Positions 1 to 6,232 of a DNA stretch of 8,299 nucleotides are shown piece after piece. Both the position numbers and the translations under genes were made by a program. The stretch lies in the NCBI GenBank assembly GCA_938040915.1, contig CALHZE010000164.1, positions 1 through 8,299 of the forward strand, given 5' to 3'. Each line of letters begins with the position of its first letter. Within the stretch, counting starts at the first letter, position 1. This DNA comes from an uncultured Bacteroidia bacterium. Lineage in GTDB: Bacteria > Bacteroidota > Bacteroidia > Bacteroidales > CAJPTX01. The notes below the pieces were generated by a model that was not told the origin of the DNA, searched no databases, and saw only the letters and a program-made list of their open reading frames with translations.

Positions 1-78
1 TCACGCGAGGGAAGTCTCTTTCGCGGAGCGGTGGGGAGTCGGCTGTTGCTAGATGACTTGCAAATTACGTTGAGGTAA
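1..78 (+). CDS. C-terminal fragment of a probable PCMD-domain surface protein (5' end outside window)
   Basis: An open frame enters from the left edge and stops at TAA 76-78. It encodes 25 residues ending in FRGAVGSRLLLDDLQITLR. The pattern F-x-GAVGS-x-L-x-(V/L)-D-D, followed by alternating hydrophobics, resembles the last strands of PCMD (putative carbohydrate metabolism) domains. These domains are common at the C-terminus of Bacteroidetes lipoproteins and form a beta-sandwich. The stop codon shares its last A with the next start codon (TAATG), which suggests translational coupling to the beta-barrel gene downstream. Only the tail is visible, so the family call rests on one short motif recognised from memory. 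The coding status is better supported by the exact stop/start overlap than by similarity. No function is assigned. Confidence 0.5.
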   Translation, partial: SREGSLFRGAVGSRLLLDDLQITLR

Positions 79-932
79 TGGGGCGTAACGTGTGCCGTGT
101 GTTGCTTGCTGTGGGGTTGTTTTCCCTCCTCCTTAGCACGAGAACGCTTTTTGCTCAAGAAGTAACGCCGAAATGGGAGGCGCAGGGGGGAGAGGGGGAT
201 GCCCCCCGTGGTGGTGGGCTAATCTCCGGAGCTCGTCCGGTTATTGAGCGCCTTTCGGTTAAAGTGGGGGTTAATATCGGGGGTGCTATTCCGACCCGCC
301 TAATAGAGGGAATGCGCGTGGATTCTTACCCACTGCCTTTTTTACCACAACTCACTGTTTGTCACCACACCCCGCTTTCGCCGGCTTTGGGGGTTGAAGT
401 GGGGTTACGTTTCGAATATAAGGGGATGCGCCCGCGTGCGTGGGTACATGACTATTATACCTCGGTTAACCGTGCGCAACAGGGAAAATCTGCGCGGGTC
501 GAGGGGCACTTTACGGGCGATGTGTTGACTGAGCTTGGGGCGGCTTACCTCTCCCTCCCGTTGCGAGTGAGTTACCGACTGGGTGAGCGTACGTCGTTTA
601 AGCTTGGGGGGTATTTCGCCTATATCTTTTCTTCGTCGTTCCAAGGGTCGGTGGAAAATGGGTACTTTTGGACGAAGCCCGCGGAGGAGGGGCATCCCAG
701 TGACAAGATCGCCATCGAGCGAGAAACCTATGAGTTCTCTTCGTCGTTGCGCTCGTGGGAGACAGGGGTTGAGGTGTTGTATGCCTATCGGCTCACGCAT
801 CGCTTCTCCTTAGAGGCGGGGCTTTCTTACGCGCTCTCTTCGCTCTTTCAAGGCGCGTTTACGGGGCTCTCATACCCGATGCGGAGTAGCTATCTTTCGC
901 TGGGGGTGGGTTATCATTTTGCCAAACCATGA
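78..932 (+). CDS. Outer-membrane beta-barrel protein (porin family, PorT-like)
   Basis: The protein has 284 residues. Residues 1-26 form a signal peptide (a basic start, a Leu/Val/Phe core and a likely cut after LFA-26, before Gln27). A low-complexity Gly/Glu/Pro/Arg linker covers about residues 30-50. From residue 60 on come alternating amphipathic strands such as SVKVGVNIGG, GVEVGLRFEYKGM, YLSLPLRVSYRL, SFKLGGYFAYIF and YLSLGVGYHF. This is the layout of the eight-to-ten-stranded Bacteroidetes 'outer membrane beta-barrel' family (PF13568 type). The run of about 35 polar residues near 190-225 is probably a long extracellular loop. The ATG at 78 overlaps the stop of the preceding gene, and the stop overlaps the start of the next gene (ATGA), so it sits inside a coupled operon. 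The cargo or partner is unknown. Its neighbours suggest, but do not show, a link to nutrient uptake. The barrel call is firm, the precise role is not. Confidence 0.82.
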   Translation: MGRNVCRVLLAVGLFSLLLSTRTLFAQEVTPKWEAQGGEGDAPRGGGLISGARPVIERLSVKVGVNIGGAIPTRLIEGMRVDSYPLPFLPQLTVCHHTPLSPALGVEVGLRFEYKGMRPRAWVHDYYTSVNRAQQGKSARVEGHFTGDVLTELGAAYLSLPLRVSYRLGERTSFKLGGYFAYIFSSSFQGSVENGYFWTKPAEEGHPSDKIAIERETYEFSSSLRSWETGVEVLYAYRLTHRFSLEAGLSYALSSLFQGAFTGLSYPMRSSYLSLGVGYHFAKP

Positions 933-1549
933 GTGTGACGCGCGAGCATCGACTGATTGCGATCACACCGCCGGAAGATATCCCCAACGAGACGCCTTTT
1001 ACACACCAAATCCTCGCGGGGGGCTTGTTAGACACCCTCCACGTGCGGAAACCGAGCTATTCGCCCGTGCAAATGCGAAAATACCTTACTGTGCTCTGTA
1101 ATGAGGGGTGGGGTGAGCGCCTCGTGTTGCATTCTTGTTTCGAGTGTGCGGCAGAGTTCCCCGTGCGTGGCGTGCATCTCAACGAGGAGGCGAAACGGCA
1201 TCCAGAGGTCGCAAGGGGGGTGCGAAAAGTCTCGTTGGCGGTGCACGAACCGGCGGAGTTAGCGGAGATCCCCGCAGGGGCGTATGAGTATGTATTGGCG
1301 AGCCCCTTCTTTCCCAGCCTCTCTAAAACGGGCTATTTGCCTCGCTATAGTCTCGCCGAGTGGGGAGCGGCGATTGCCGTTTCATCGTGTCGGGTGGTGG
1401 CACTCGGTGGGGTGCTTCCGCAATATTTATCAAAGATTTGGAATTTAGGGTGTGGTGGTGCAGCCTTTTTGGGTTATCTTTGGCAAGCAAAAACCAAGGA
1501 GGAACTTGCTGAGTTTCTCAATAAATTAAAAGAATACGCTCATGAGTGA
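929..1549 (+). CDS. thiE: Thiamine phosphate synthase / TenI-like protein
   Basis: The protein has 206 residues and the TIM-barrel layout of the ThiE/TenI superfamily. ThiE condenses HMP pyrophosphate with thiazole phosphate to give thiamine phosphate. TenI is a related thiazole tautomerase. Visible landmarks are LITPP-like IAITPPED (10-17), LHVRKP (37-42, with the phosphate-binding Arg40/Lys41 pair), GVHLNEE (81-87), VHEPAEL (105-111, His106), LASPFFPSLSKTGY (123-136, Lys133), VVALGGV (156-162) and CGGAAFLGYLW (175-185). The SPFFPSLSKTGY and ALGG...GG..LG.LW segments match the short ThiE-like form usual in Bacteroidetes. The two Mg-binding aspartates of classical ThiE (VNDD and GQ(E/D)D motifs) are not evident. 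Instead I read LVLHSCFE and VHLNEEA. The start is ATG inside the ATGA overlap, and the C-terminus overlaps thiD by 8 bases. Catalysis as ThiE, as TenI, or a lineage-specific variant cannot be separated by eye. Confidence 0.78.
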   Translation: MSVTREHRLIAITPPEDIPNETPFTHQILAGGLLDTLHVRKPSYSPVQMRKYLTVLCNEGWGERLVLHSCFECAAEFPVRGVHLNEEAKRHPEVARGVRKVSLAVHEPAELAEIPAGAYEYVLASPFFPSLSKTGYLPRYSLAEWGAAIAVSSCRVVALGGVLPQYLSKIWNLGCGGAAFLGYLWQAKTKEELAEFLNKLKEYAHE

Positions 1550-2285
1550 ACGTCCTTACGTCTTGGCTGTCTCGGGTTTTGACCCGTGTGGTGGTGCAGG
1601 CGTCTTGGCAGATATCAAGACCATGGAAGCGCTCGACGTCCAAGGTCTTGCCGTCCTCTCGGCGCGCACGGTGCAAACCGAAGAGAAGTTTTATTCGTGT
1701 CAGTGGGAGCGCGTTTCTCAAATTTTTTCCAATATCAAGATCTTGGTCGACCGTTACCCGATTTCCGCTGTCAAGATTGGTATTATGCCCTCGGCAGTCC
1801 CTTTGATGCGCTTGATCCGTTACTTGCACGAGGTGCTGCCGCATATCCCGCTTGTGATAGACCCGATTATGCGCCCCTCGAGCGCCGATTATGCCTTTAT
1901 CGGGACGATCACGATGAACTTCCTCAAAGTCCTTCGTCGCAGGGACGTTATTACCCCCAATACGATCGAGTATCGTGCCCTCTTTGCCCCCCTCTTCCGT
2001 CCAGGGGAATACACGCTCGATACCAATCTGCTGGTCACGGGGGGGCATGACGGGATCGGGACGAAGTTCGTTACCGACACGCTTTTTACGCCCGAAGGAA
2101 AATATGACCTTCGCACGCCTCGAGTGATAGGCAACAAGCACGGCACAGGGTGTGTCTACACGAGTGCTATAGCCAGCTATTTGGCATTGGGGCATAACCT
2201 GCTCGATTCGTGCCAGATGGCGCAGGCTTACGTGGCGAGTTATATTGCCTCGACAGAGACGTTGTTGGGTAAACACCACATCTAG
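1542..2285 (+). CDS. thiD: Hydroxymethylpyrimidine / phosphomethylpyrimidine kinase
   Basis: The protein has 247 residues and belongs to the ribokinase-like family. ThiD phosphorylates HMP and then HMP phosphate, giving the HMP pyrophosphate used by ThiE in the cytoplasm. Motifs in order are SGFDPCGGAG (11-20, substrate-binding N-terminal loop), ADIKTMEAL (23-31), VKIGIM (77-82), VIDPIM (105-110), ITPNTIEY (137-144, with the Mg/ATP-site Asn140 and Glu143), LLVTGGHD (163-170) and KHGTGCVYTSAI (199-210). The last contains the anion hole and Cys204, equivalent to the catalytic Cys of Salmonella ThiD. The end, with STETLLG, resembles the compact Bacteroidetes ThiD subfamily. The stretch between TPN and GGH is about 15-20 residues shorter than in the enterobacterial enzyme, and the usual KGGH Lys is Thr166. 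The ATG lies inside the 3' end of thiE, implying coupled translation. No thiC, thiG or thiH is in the window, so this pair may serve either synthesis or salvage. Confidence 0.88.
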   Translation: MSERPYVLAVSGFDPCGGAGVLADIKTMEALDVQGLAVLSARTVQTEEKFYSCQWERVSQIFSNIKILVDRYPISAVKIGIMPSAVPLMRLIRYLHEVLPHIPLVIDPIMRPSSADYAFIGTITMNFLKVLRRRDVITPNTIEYRALFAPLFRPGEYTLDTNLLVTGGHDGIGTKFVTDTLFTPEGKYDLRTPRVIGNKHGTGCVYTSAIASYLALGHNLLDSCQMAQAYVASYIASTETLLGKHHI

Positions 2286-2298
2286 CTCAGGGTTGGGT

Positions 2299-2336
2299 AT
2301 GGCGTTTGTGTCAATCATTGCCTAAAAAAGCGCCAT
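2299..2336 (+). repeat. Inverted repeat flanking the lysE-family gene start
   Basis: ATGGCG at 2299-2304 is the exact reverse complement of CGCCAT at 2331-2336, with 26 bases between. The right arm includes the first two bases of the ATG start at 2335, and a short T run opposite an A run (2305-2307 and 2324-2329) could extend pairing past a bulged G. If folded in RNA it would partly hide the start codon. Six base pairs with a long loop can occur by chance. Confidence 0.25.
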
Positions 2337-2976
2337 GTGGCTGTTAACGCTTCTTAAAGGGATTTTGGTAGGTATTTGTGCGTCGATCCCGTTAGGTCCG
2401 GTGGGGGTGATTTGTGTGCAACAGACGGTCAATCGTGGGCGACGTGCAGGCTTTGCCAGTGGCTATGGTGCGGCGCTTGCCGATACGCTTTTTGCCTCGG
2501 TGGCTTTCTTGAGTCTGTCGGTTGTGCTCGATTTTATTGAGGCATACCGGCAGTTGATACAGGTGTGTGGGGGTGTGTTGCTCATCGTCTTGGGTTTTAT
2601 CACCTTTGTTCGCAACGCCGTAAAGCAGTTTCGTAAAGACCGCGCAGCCAAGAAGAAAAACTATGCCCAAGACTTCGTCTATGTCTTTTTGCTCACGCTC
2701 ACCAATCCGCTTACGGTTTTTATTTTCCTTACGCTGTTTGCCGCCTTTGGAATGCATGATCCGCAGGGGGGCGGGTTGTGGATACTCATCCCGACGCTGG
2801 TGGGGGTACATCTCGGGGCGGCTTCGTGGTGGTATGCGCTCACATACGCCGTGAGCCGTTTTCAGTCGTTCTTTCGGTTACGTCAAGTTTGGTGGTTTAA
2901 CAAGATTTCTGGTTTGGTGATCATGCTCCTAGGTTTGCTGATGGGGCTTTATCCGTTCTTGGGCTCACAAGGCTAG
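2335..2976 (+). CDS. LysE/RhtB-family amino-acid exporter
   Basis: The protein has 213 residues, the usual size for the LysE/RhtB translocator family (PF01810). About six hydrophobic segments are visible near residues 5-27, 42-65, 73-93, 114-138, 147-168 and 190-208. The family signature is clear at the start: IPLGPVGVICVQQTVNRG (18-35), followed by GFASGYGAALAD (39-50). The conserved NP of the fourth segment is in TLTNPLTVF (121-129). A strongly basic cytoplasmic loop (KQFRKDRAAKKK, 97-108) sits between segments three and four and fits the positive-inside rule. Such proteins export amino acids or related small metabolites by cation antiport from the inner membrane. The substrate cannot be told from the sequence. 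The gene begins 49 bases after thiD and ends 35 bases before the receiver-domain gene, with no convincing terminator on either side, so it may share transcripts with both. Confidence 0.88.
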   Translation: MWLLTLLKGILVGICASIPLGPVGVICVQQTVNRGRRAGFASGYGAALADTLFASVAFLSLSVVLDFIEAYRQLIQVCGGVLLIVLGFITFVRNAVKQFRKDRAAKKKNYAQDFVYVFLLTLTNPLTVFIFLTLFAAFGMHDPQGGGLWILIPTLVGVHLGAASWWYALTYAVSRFQSFFRLRQVWWFNKISGLVIMLLGLLMGLYPFLGSQG

Positions 2977-3011
2977 GCTGAGCAGCCACTCCATTCCAAC
3001 GCGCTGTTATC

Positions 3012-4697
3012 ATGAAGCTTTCTTTGAATCAACTTCTACGCAACGAACCGCCTTATGCTGTCGTACTCCTTGCGGGGGGCTTTATACACATTCTCTTCTC
3101 TTTGAGTTATATCACGACTACGGAGCTCATCGCTGCCCCGATTCTTGCCGTAGGGACGTCGCTCGTCTTCTTCATCTCTTTTTTGGTAAACCGCGACACG
3201 CCGCTCTCTGAACTCACGCGCGAGGTCTTTTCCTATCTACTGGGTGGGGTGCACATTGCCTACATCCTCTTGAGTGGCAACGAAGACCAAGCCTTGCTCT
3301 TGGGGCATTTTTACCCATTTTTTGTGCGGATGTTCAACAAGCGTTGGTTGCCGACCGCTTATGTCTATGGGGTGATCTATGTCTTTTTGTTCCTTTGGGG
3401 TTTCCCTGATTTTGAGTTCGGGGCGCTTGAGGGGCAGCTGCGTATCTTGTTAATCTTCCTTTACGTGTTGCTGGTTTGGCTCATCTACCACTTTGGGAAG
3501 CAGCTCTTCGATGCAGGAAAAGAGCAGGAACGGAAGTTGCAGCAGGCTGAGATGGCAAACCGACAACTCGTTGAGCTCTTTAACAGCGCTGTAGTCCTCG
3601 CGCGCGACACGACCGAAAACCTCTCCATCATTATCAAAGAGCTGGAAGATGTCGCCTTTGTCGACACGAAGTATACCAAGAACTTGCGGGGGTGTGCTAA
3701 CAACCTCCGTTCGATTTACGACCAATACCTTTTTTCTTCAGAAAAAGAGCTCTCGCGTTTCAATTTACACGACTTTTTGGTGAGTCTTGTGCGTAGCAAC
3801 TTCTCTGAGTTTATGCAGGAGATCGTGCCGCGTTATATCCTTGACGAAAACGTCCCTGCCGAGATTATTGCAAACTCAAAGCGCCTCGCCGATACGATCA
3901 ATGGGGCGATACAGAACCACCTTTGGACTCCCATACACCAAAAGTTGCCCTTTGAGATAAAGACCACCTACCTCGGCACGCAGGAGGTGAAGTATGTCCT
4001 CGTTCAGTTGCGTTGTGGTAACATCCCTTATCCAGACGTCGATGTGCTGCAAAAGAAGCGTCAAGAGGAACTTGAGGAGCTCCTCGGGTTGCGGATCTTT
4101 GTGCAGGAACAGCAGGGGGATTTGCAGGTTGAAAAACATGGGGATGAGGACGTGCGCGGTATCCTTGTCTCTTTCTTTGTCCACGTGCTCGAAGACGTCG
4201 ACGATTTTGTGACAAACCCACATCCGCAGATGGCGGTGAGCCTCCGTGGTGGAAATATCGACTTTGAGACGGCGCGGAAGGCCGTCCGCGGGTTAAAAAT
4301 CTTGTTAGCTGAAGACAATGAGATCAATCAGAAGGTGCTGACATTTCTTTTGCAGAACTATGTAGGCTCGGTGGAGGTCGTCCCCGATGGGCGAAAGTTG
4401 CTTCAGCGCTTAGGTGAACAGACCTTTGACATGATCTTGATGGACGTACAGATGCCCTATATCAACGGACCGCAGGCGACCAAGCGCATCCGCGAGGTGG
4501 AGCATCAGAAAGGGGGGCACATCCCCATTATCGCCCTTACGGCTTACACGCAACCGAGTGAGCGGAAGAAGTGTTTACAACTCGGGATGGACGAATATCT
4601 TTGTAAACCCTTTGAGGAGGAACACCTTGTGATGTTGATGGCGAGTGTCTTAGAGCGCGCGATCCCTTATTCCACAGACACGGAATATGACTTTTAG
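3012..4697 (+). CDS. Membrane hybrid sensor kinase-like protein with degenerate kinase core and intact receiver domain
   Basis: The protein has 561 residues. Five or six membrane segments fill residues 14-160, followed by a charged probable coiled-coil linker (163-190). Residues 190-400 follow the order of a HisKA/HATPase_c core, but its motifs are eroded. The H-box position reads LARDTTENLSIII (196-208) with Arg198 where the phospho-acceptor His should be. The N-box region reads DTINGAIQNHLWTP (294-307). The G1 position reads LRCGNIP (333-339) without the DxGxG, and the G2 position reads EELLGLRI (355-362) without GxGLG. From about residue 428 a CheY-like receiver is complete: acidic pair Glu434/Asp435 (LLAEDNEINQK), phospho-acceptor Asp478 (ILMDVQMP), Thr510 (ALTAYT) and Lys532 (CKPF). 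It ends soon after the receiver, with no DNA-binding output. I infer that it cannot autophosphorylate and may receive phosphate from another kinase or act through binding. The nqr operon lies 150 bases downstream. The receiver call is firm; loss of kinase function is inference. Confidence 0.85.
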   Translation: MKLSLNQLLRNEPPYAVVLLAGGFIHILFSLSYITTTELIAAPILAVGTSLVFFISFLVNRDTPLSELTREVFSYLLGGVHIAYILLSGNEDQALLLGHFYPFFVRMFNKRWLPTAYVYGVIYVFLFLWGFPDFEFGALEGQLRILLIFLYVLLVWLIYHFGKQLFDAGKEQERKLQQAEMANRQLVELFNSAVVLARDTTENLSIIIKELEDVAFVDTKYTKNLRGCANNLRSIYDQYLFSSEKELSRFNLHDFLVSLVRSNFSEFMQEIVPRYILDENVPAEIIANSKRLADTINGAIQNHLWTPIHQKLPFEIKTTYLGTQEVKYVLVQLRCGNIPYPDVDVLQKKRQEELEELLGLRIFVQEQQGDLQVEKHGDEDVRGILVSFFVHVLEDVDDFVTNPHPQMAVSLRGGNIDFETARKAVRGLKILLAEDNEINQKVLTFLLQNYVGSVEVVPDGRKLLQRLGEQTFDMILMDVQMPYINGPQATKRIREVEHQKGGHIPIIALTAYTQPSERKKCLQLGMDEYLCKPFEEEHLVMLMASVLERAIPYSTDTEYDF

Positions 4698-4806
4698 AGG
4701 GAGGCGGTAACAGGAGTTTTGGTACACGTCCTTACAGGAGACGAAAATCGGCGACACACTTGCATTAGCTCTCTATTTGATTTCCATGAAGGGGGATCGT
4801 GCAACA

Positions 4807-4828
4807 CACAAAAAAGCGTACCTTTGTG
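4807..4828 (+). repeat. Inverted repeat upstream of nqrA, possible operator
   Basis: CACAAA at 4807-4812 and TTTGTG at 4823-4828 form a perfect 6-base inverted repeat with a 10-base spacer. It overlaps the possible -7 element at 4819-4826, a good position for a regulator site controlling nqr. The arms resemble CACA/TGTG half-sites bound by many dimeric regulators, but the spacing does not match a named family that I recognise. Confidence 0.3.
4819..4826 (+). promoter_or_regulatory. Possible Bacteroidetes -7 promoter element for nqrABC(D...)
   Basis: TACCTTTG fits the Bacteroidetes sigma-ABfr -7 consensus TAnnTTTG exactly and lies in the only sizeable intergenic gap of the window. It would start transcription roughly 10-15 bases before the nqrA ATG at 4848, leaving a very short leader. 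The partner -33 TTTG is not at the usual distance. The nearest upstream copy, 4776-4779, is about 40 bases away. The call is therefore tentative. Confidence 0.35.
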
Positions 4829-4847
4829 GAAGAAAGTTCGACGTAGG

Positions 4848-6206
4848 ATGGCTAGAGAACGGGTTACGCGTATTCACAAGGGGCTAGATATCAAGCTCAA
4901 AGGTACTGCAGAGAAAGTCTTTACTCGCATCGGTGTAAAGGGGGATTATACTCTTTATCCGGCCGACTTTCCGGGGCTTGTACCCCATCTTCTCGTTCAA
5001 GAGAGGGAGCTCGTAAAGGCGGGGACGCCGCTTTTTACCGACAAGAAGGACGAACGCAGCCGTTTCGCTTCGCCTGTGAGCGGTAAGGTGATCGCCGTAG
5101 AACGTGGGGAGCGTCGGCGCATCCTGCGTGTGGTGGTACGTTGCGAAGAAGAAAAGCTAGAGTTTGAAGAGTTTACTCCGCTTGTCGCCCCCACCGCCTC
5201 GCGTGAGGAGTTGGTCAACCTGTTGTTGCAGGGTGGTGTGTGGCCTTACCTCCGTCAGCGTCCGTTTAATGTGATCCCTTCCCCAGATGTTACCCCGCGC
5301 GACATCTTTATTTCTGCGTTTGACACGGCACCTCTTGCCCCCGATATGGACTTTGCGATTAAGGACGATGGGGCAAGCTTCCAAGCGGGGATTGACATCC
5401 TTTCGCGCCTTACCTCGGGGAAAGTGCATATAGGGGTGAATGTCAATTACCCGCCTCATCAGGCTTTTGCTACGGCGCGAGCCGAGATACATCGTTTCTC
5501 GGGACCGCACCCCGCGGGGAATGTGGGAGTACAGATCCACCACACAGCACCAATAGCCAAGGGCGAGGTGGTGTGGACAATCCATCCGCTAGATGTGGTC
5601 TTTATTGGTCGTCTTGTGACGACGGGTCACTATGATGTGCGGCGCATTGTGGCGGTCGCGGGGAGCGAGGTGAACAAACCGCGGTATTATACCGCAATGG
5701 TCGGGGCGCCGTTGCAGAATCTGCTTCAGGATCAGCTCGCCCCTGACGCGAACGTTCGGGTGATTAGTGGAAATGTGCTTACGGGGACGAAAGAGGAACG
5801 CGATGGCGGTCTCCACTTTTATCACCATATGGTGACGGTCATCCCCGAGGGGAATCACCACGAGTTTATGGGGTGGGCAATGCCGGGTTTTGGCAAGTTT
5901 AGTGCCAGTCGGCTCTTCTCTTCCTTCTTATCGCCACGAAAGGAGTATGTGCTTGATACCAACTTGCACGGCGGTGAACGCGCATTTGTCGTAAGTGGGC
6001 AGTATGAAAAGGTCTTCCCGATGCGGATTTACCCCGTACACCTCCTGAAGGCAATCCTTGCCGGCAACATCGAGCAAATGGAGGATTTGGGGATCTATGA
6101 GGTCGCCGAGGAAGACTTCGCGCTTTGCGAGTTTGTGTGTACTTCTAAGATAGACTCGCAGCAGATTGTGCGGCGCGGGCTCGACCTGATGATTCGCGAA
6201 TTATAA
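4848..6206 (+). CDS. nqrA: Na+-translocating NADH:quinone oxidoreductase subunit A
   Basis: The protein has 452 residues from ATG 4848. NqrA is the large peripheral cytoplasmic subunit of the six-subunit Na+-NQR. It docks on NqrB and contributes to quinone interaction. The N-terminus RIHKGLDIKLKGTAEKVF is the family hallmark. A biotinyl/lipoyl-like sandwich follows (about 40-95, with FASPVSGKVIAV). Further landmarks are the conserved SGPHPAGNVGVQIHH (218 onward) and the near-terminal CEFVCTSKI (427-435) followed by GLDLMIREL. The frame stays open upstream to a TTG at 4719, adding 43 residues. I chose 4848 because those residues are polar, unlike any NqrA start, and because known NqrA proteins begin a few residues before the KGLD motif. 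No strong Shine-Dalgarno sequence is visible. The gene opens the nqr operon, and nqrB follows closely. The length agrees with Bacteroidetes NqrA. Confidence 0.95.
   Translation: MARERVTRIHKGLDIKLKGTAEKVFTRIGVKGDYTLYPADFPGLVPHLLVQERELVKAGTPLFTDKKDERSRFASPVSGKVIAVERGERRRILRVVVRCEEEKLEFEEFTPLVAPTASREELVNLLLQGGVWPYLRQRPFNVIPSPDVTPRDIFISAFDTAPLAPDMDFAIKDDGASFQAGIDILSRLTSGKVHIGVNVNYPPHQAFATARAEIHRFSGPHPAGNVGVQIHHTAPIAKGEVVWTIHPLDVVFIGRLVTTGHYDVRRIVAVAGSEVNKPRYYTAMVGAPLQNLLQDQLAPDANVRVISGNVLTGTKEERDGGLHFYHHMVTVIPEGNHHEFMGWAMPGFGKFSASRLFSSFLSPRKEYVLDTNLHGGERAFVVSGQYEKVFPMRIYPVHLLKAILAGNIEQMEDLGIYEVAEEDFALCEFVCTSKIDSQQIVRRGLDLMIREL
5681..5695 (+). repeat. Perfect 15-base dyad inside nqrA
   Basis: GCGGTAT-T-ATACCGC is a perfect 7-base inverted repeat around a single central base. 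It lies within the nqrA coding frame, where it encodes part of KPRYYTAMV. It looks like an operator-type palindrome but is probably a by-product of codon choice. No similar copy was noticed elsewhere in the window. Confidence 0.4.
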
Positions 6207-6232
6207 CCCATCTGACAAGGAACGTGAAGACT

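Noticed and set aside
185..207. G6, G5 and C6 runs just after the signal peptide of the barrel gene, a possible phase-variation tract
   Set aside because: Runs of G6-G7 also occur inside thiE, thiD (2039-2045), the LysE gene and the receiver-domain gene, so they look like a general base-use trait. Six bases is short for slipped-strand switching.
1518..2318. Long minus-strand open frame opposite thiD (266 codons)
   Set aside because: It is antisense to a clearly recognisable ThiD with all its motifs. The predicted product is rich in Arg/His/Gln, as in shadow frames of G-rich genes.
2976..2987. GGCT/AGCC hairpin after the LysE gene as a terminator
   Set aside because: The stem has only about four pairs and no T run follows, so it is not a convincing intrinsic terminator.
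4719..4847. In-frame TTG-initiated 43-residue N-terminal extension of NqrA
   Set aside because: The residues are polar and resemble no NqrA start. The ATG at 4848 lies a few residues before the KGLDIKLKG motif, as in the family, and the promoter-like element falls inside the extension.
4786..4887. 33-codon ORF overlapping the nqrA start in another frame, a possible leader peptide
   Set aside because: It starts upstream of the proposed transcription start, lacks a ribosome binding site and has no attenuation hairpin after it. It is best explained as chance.
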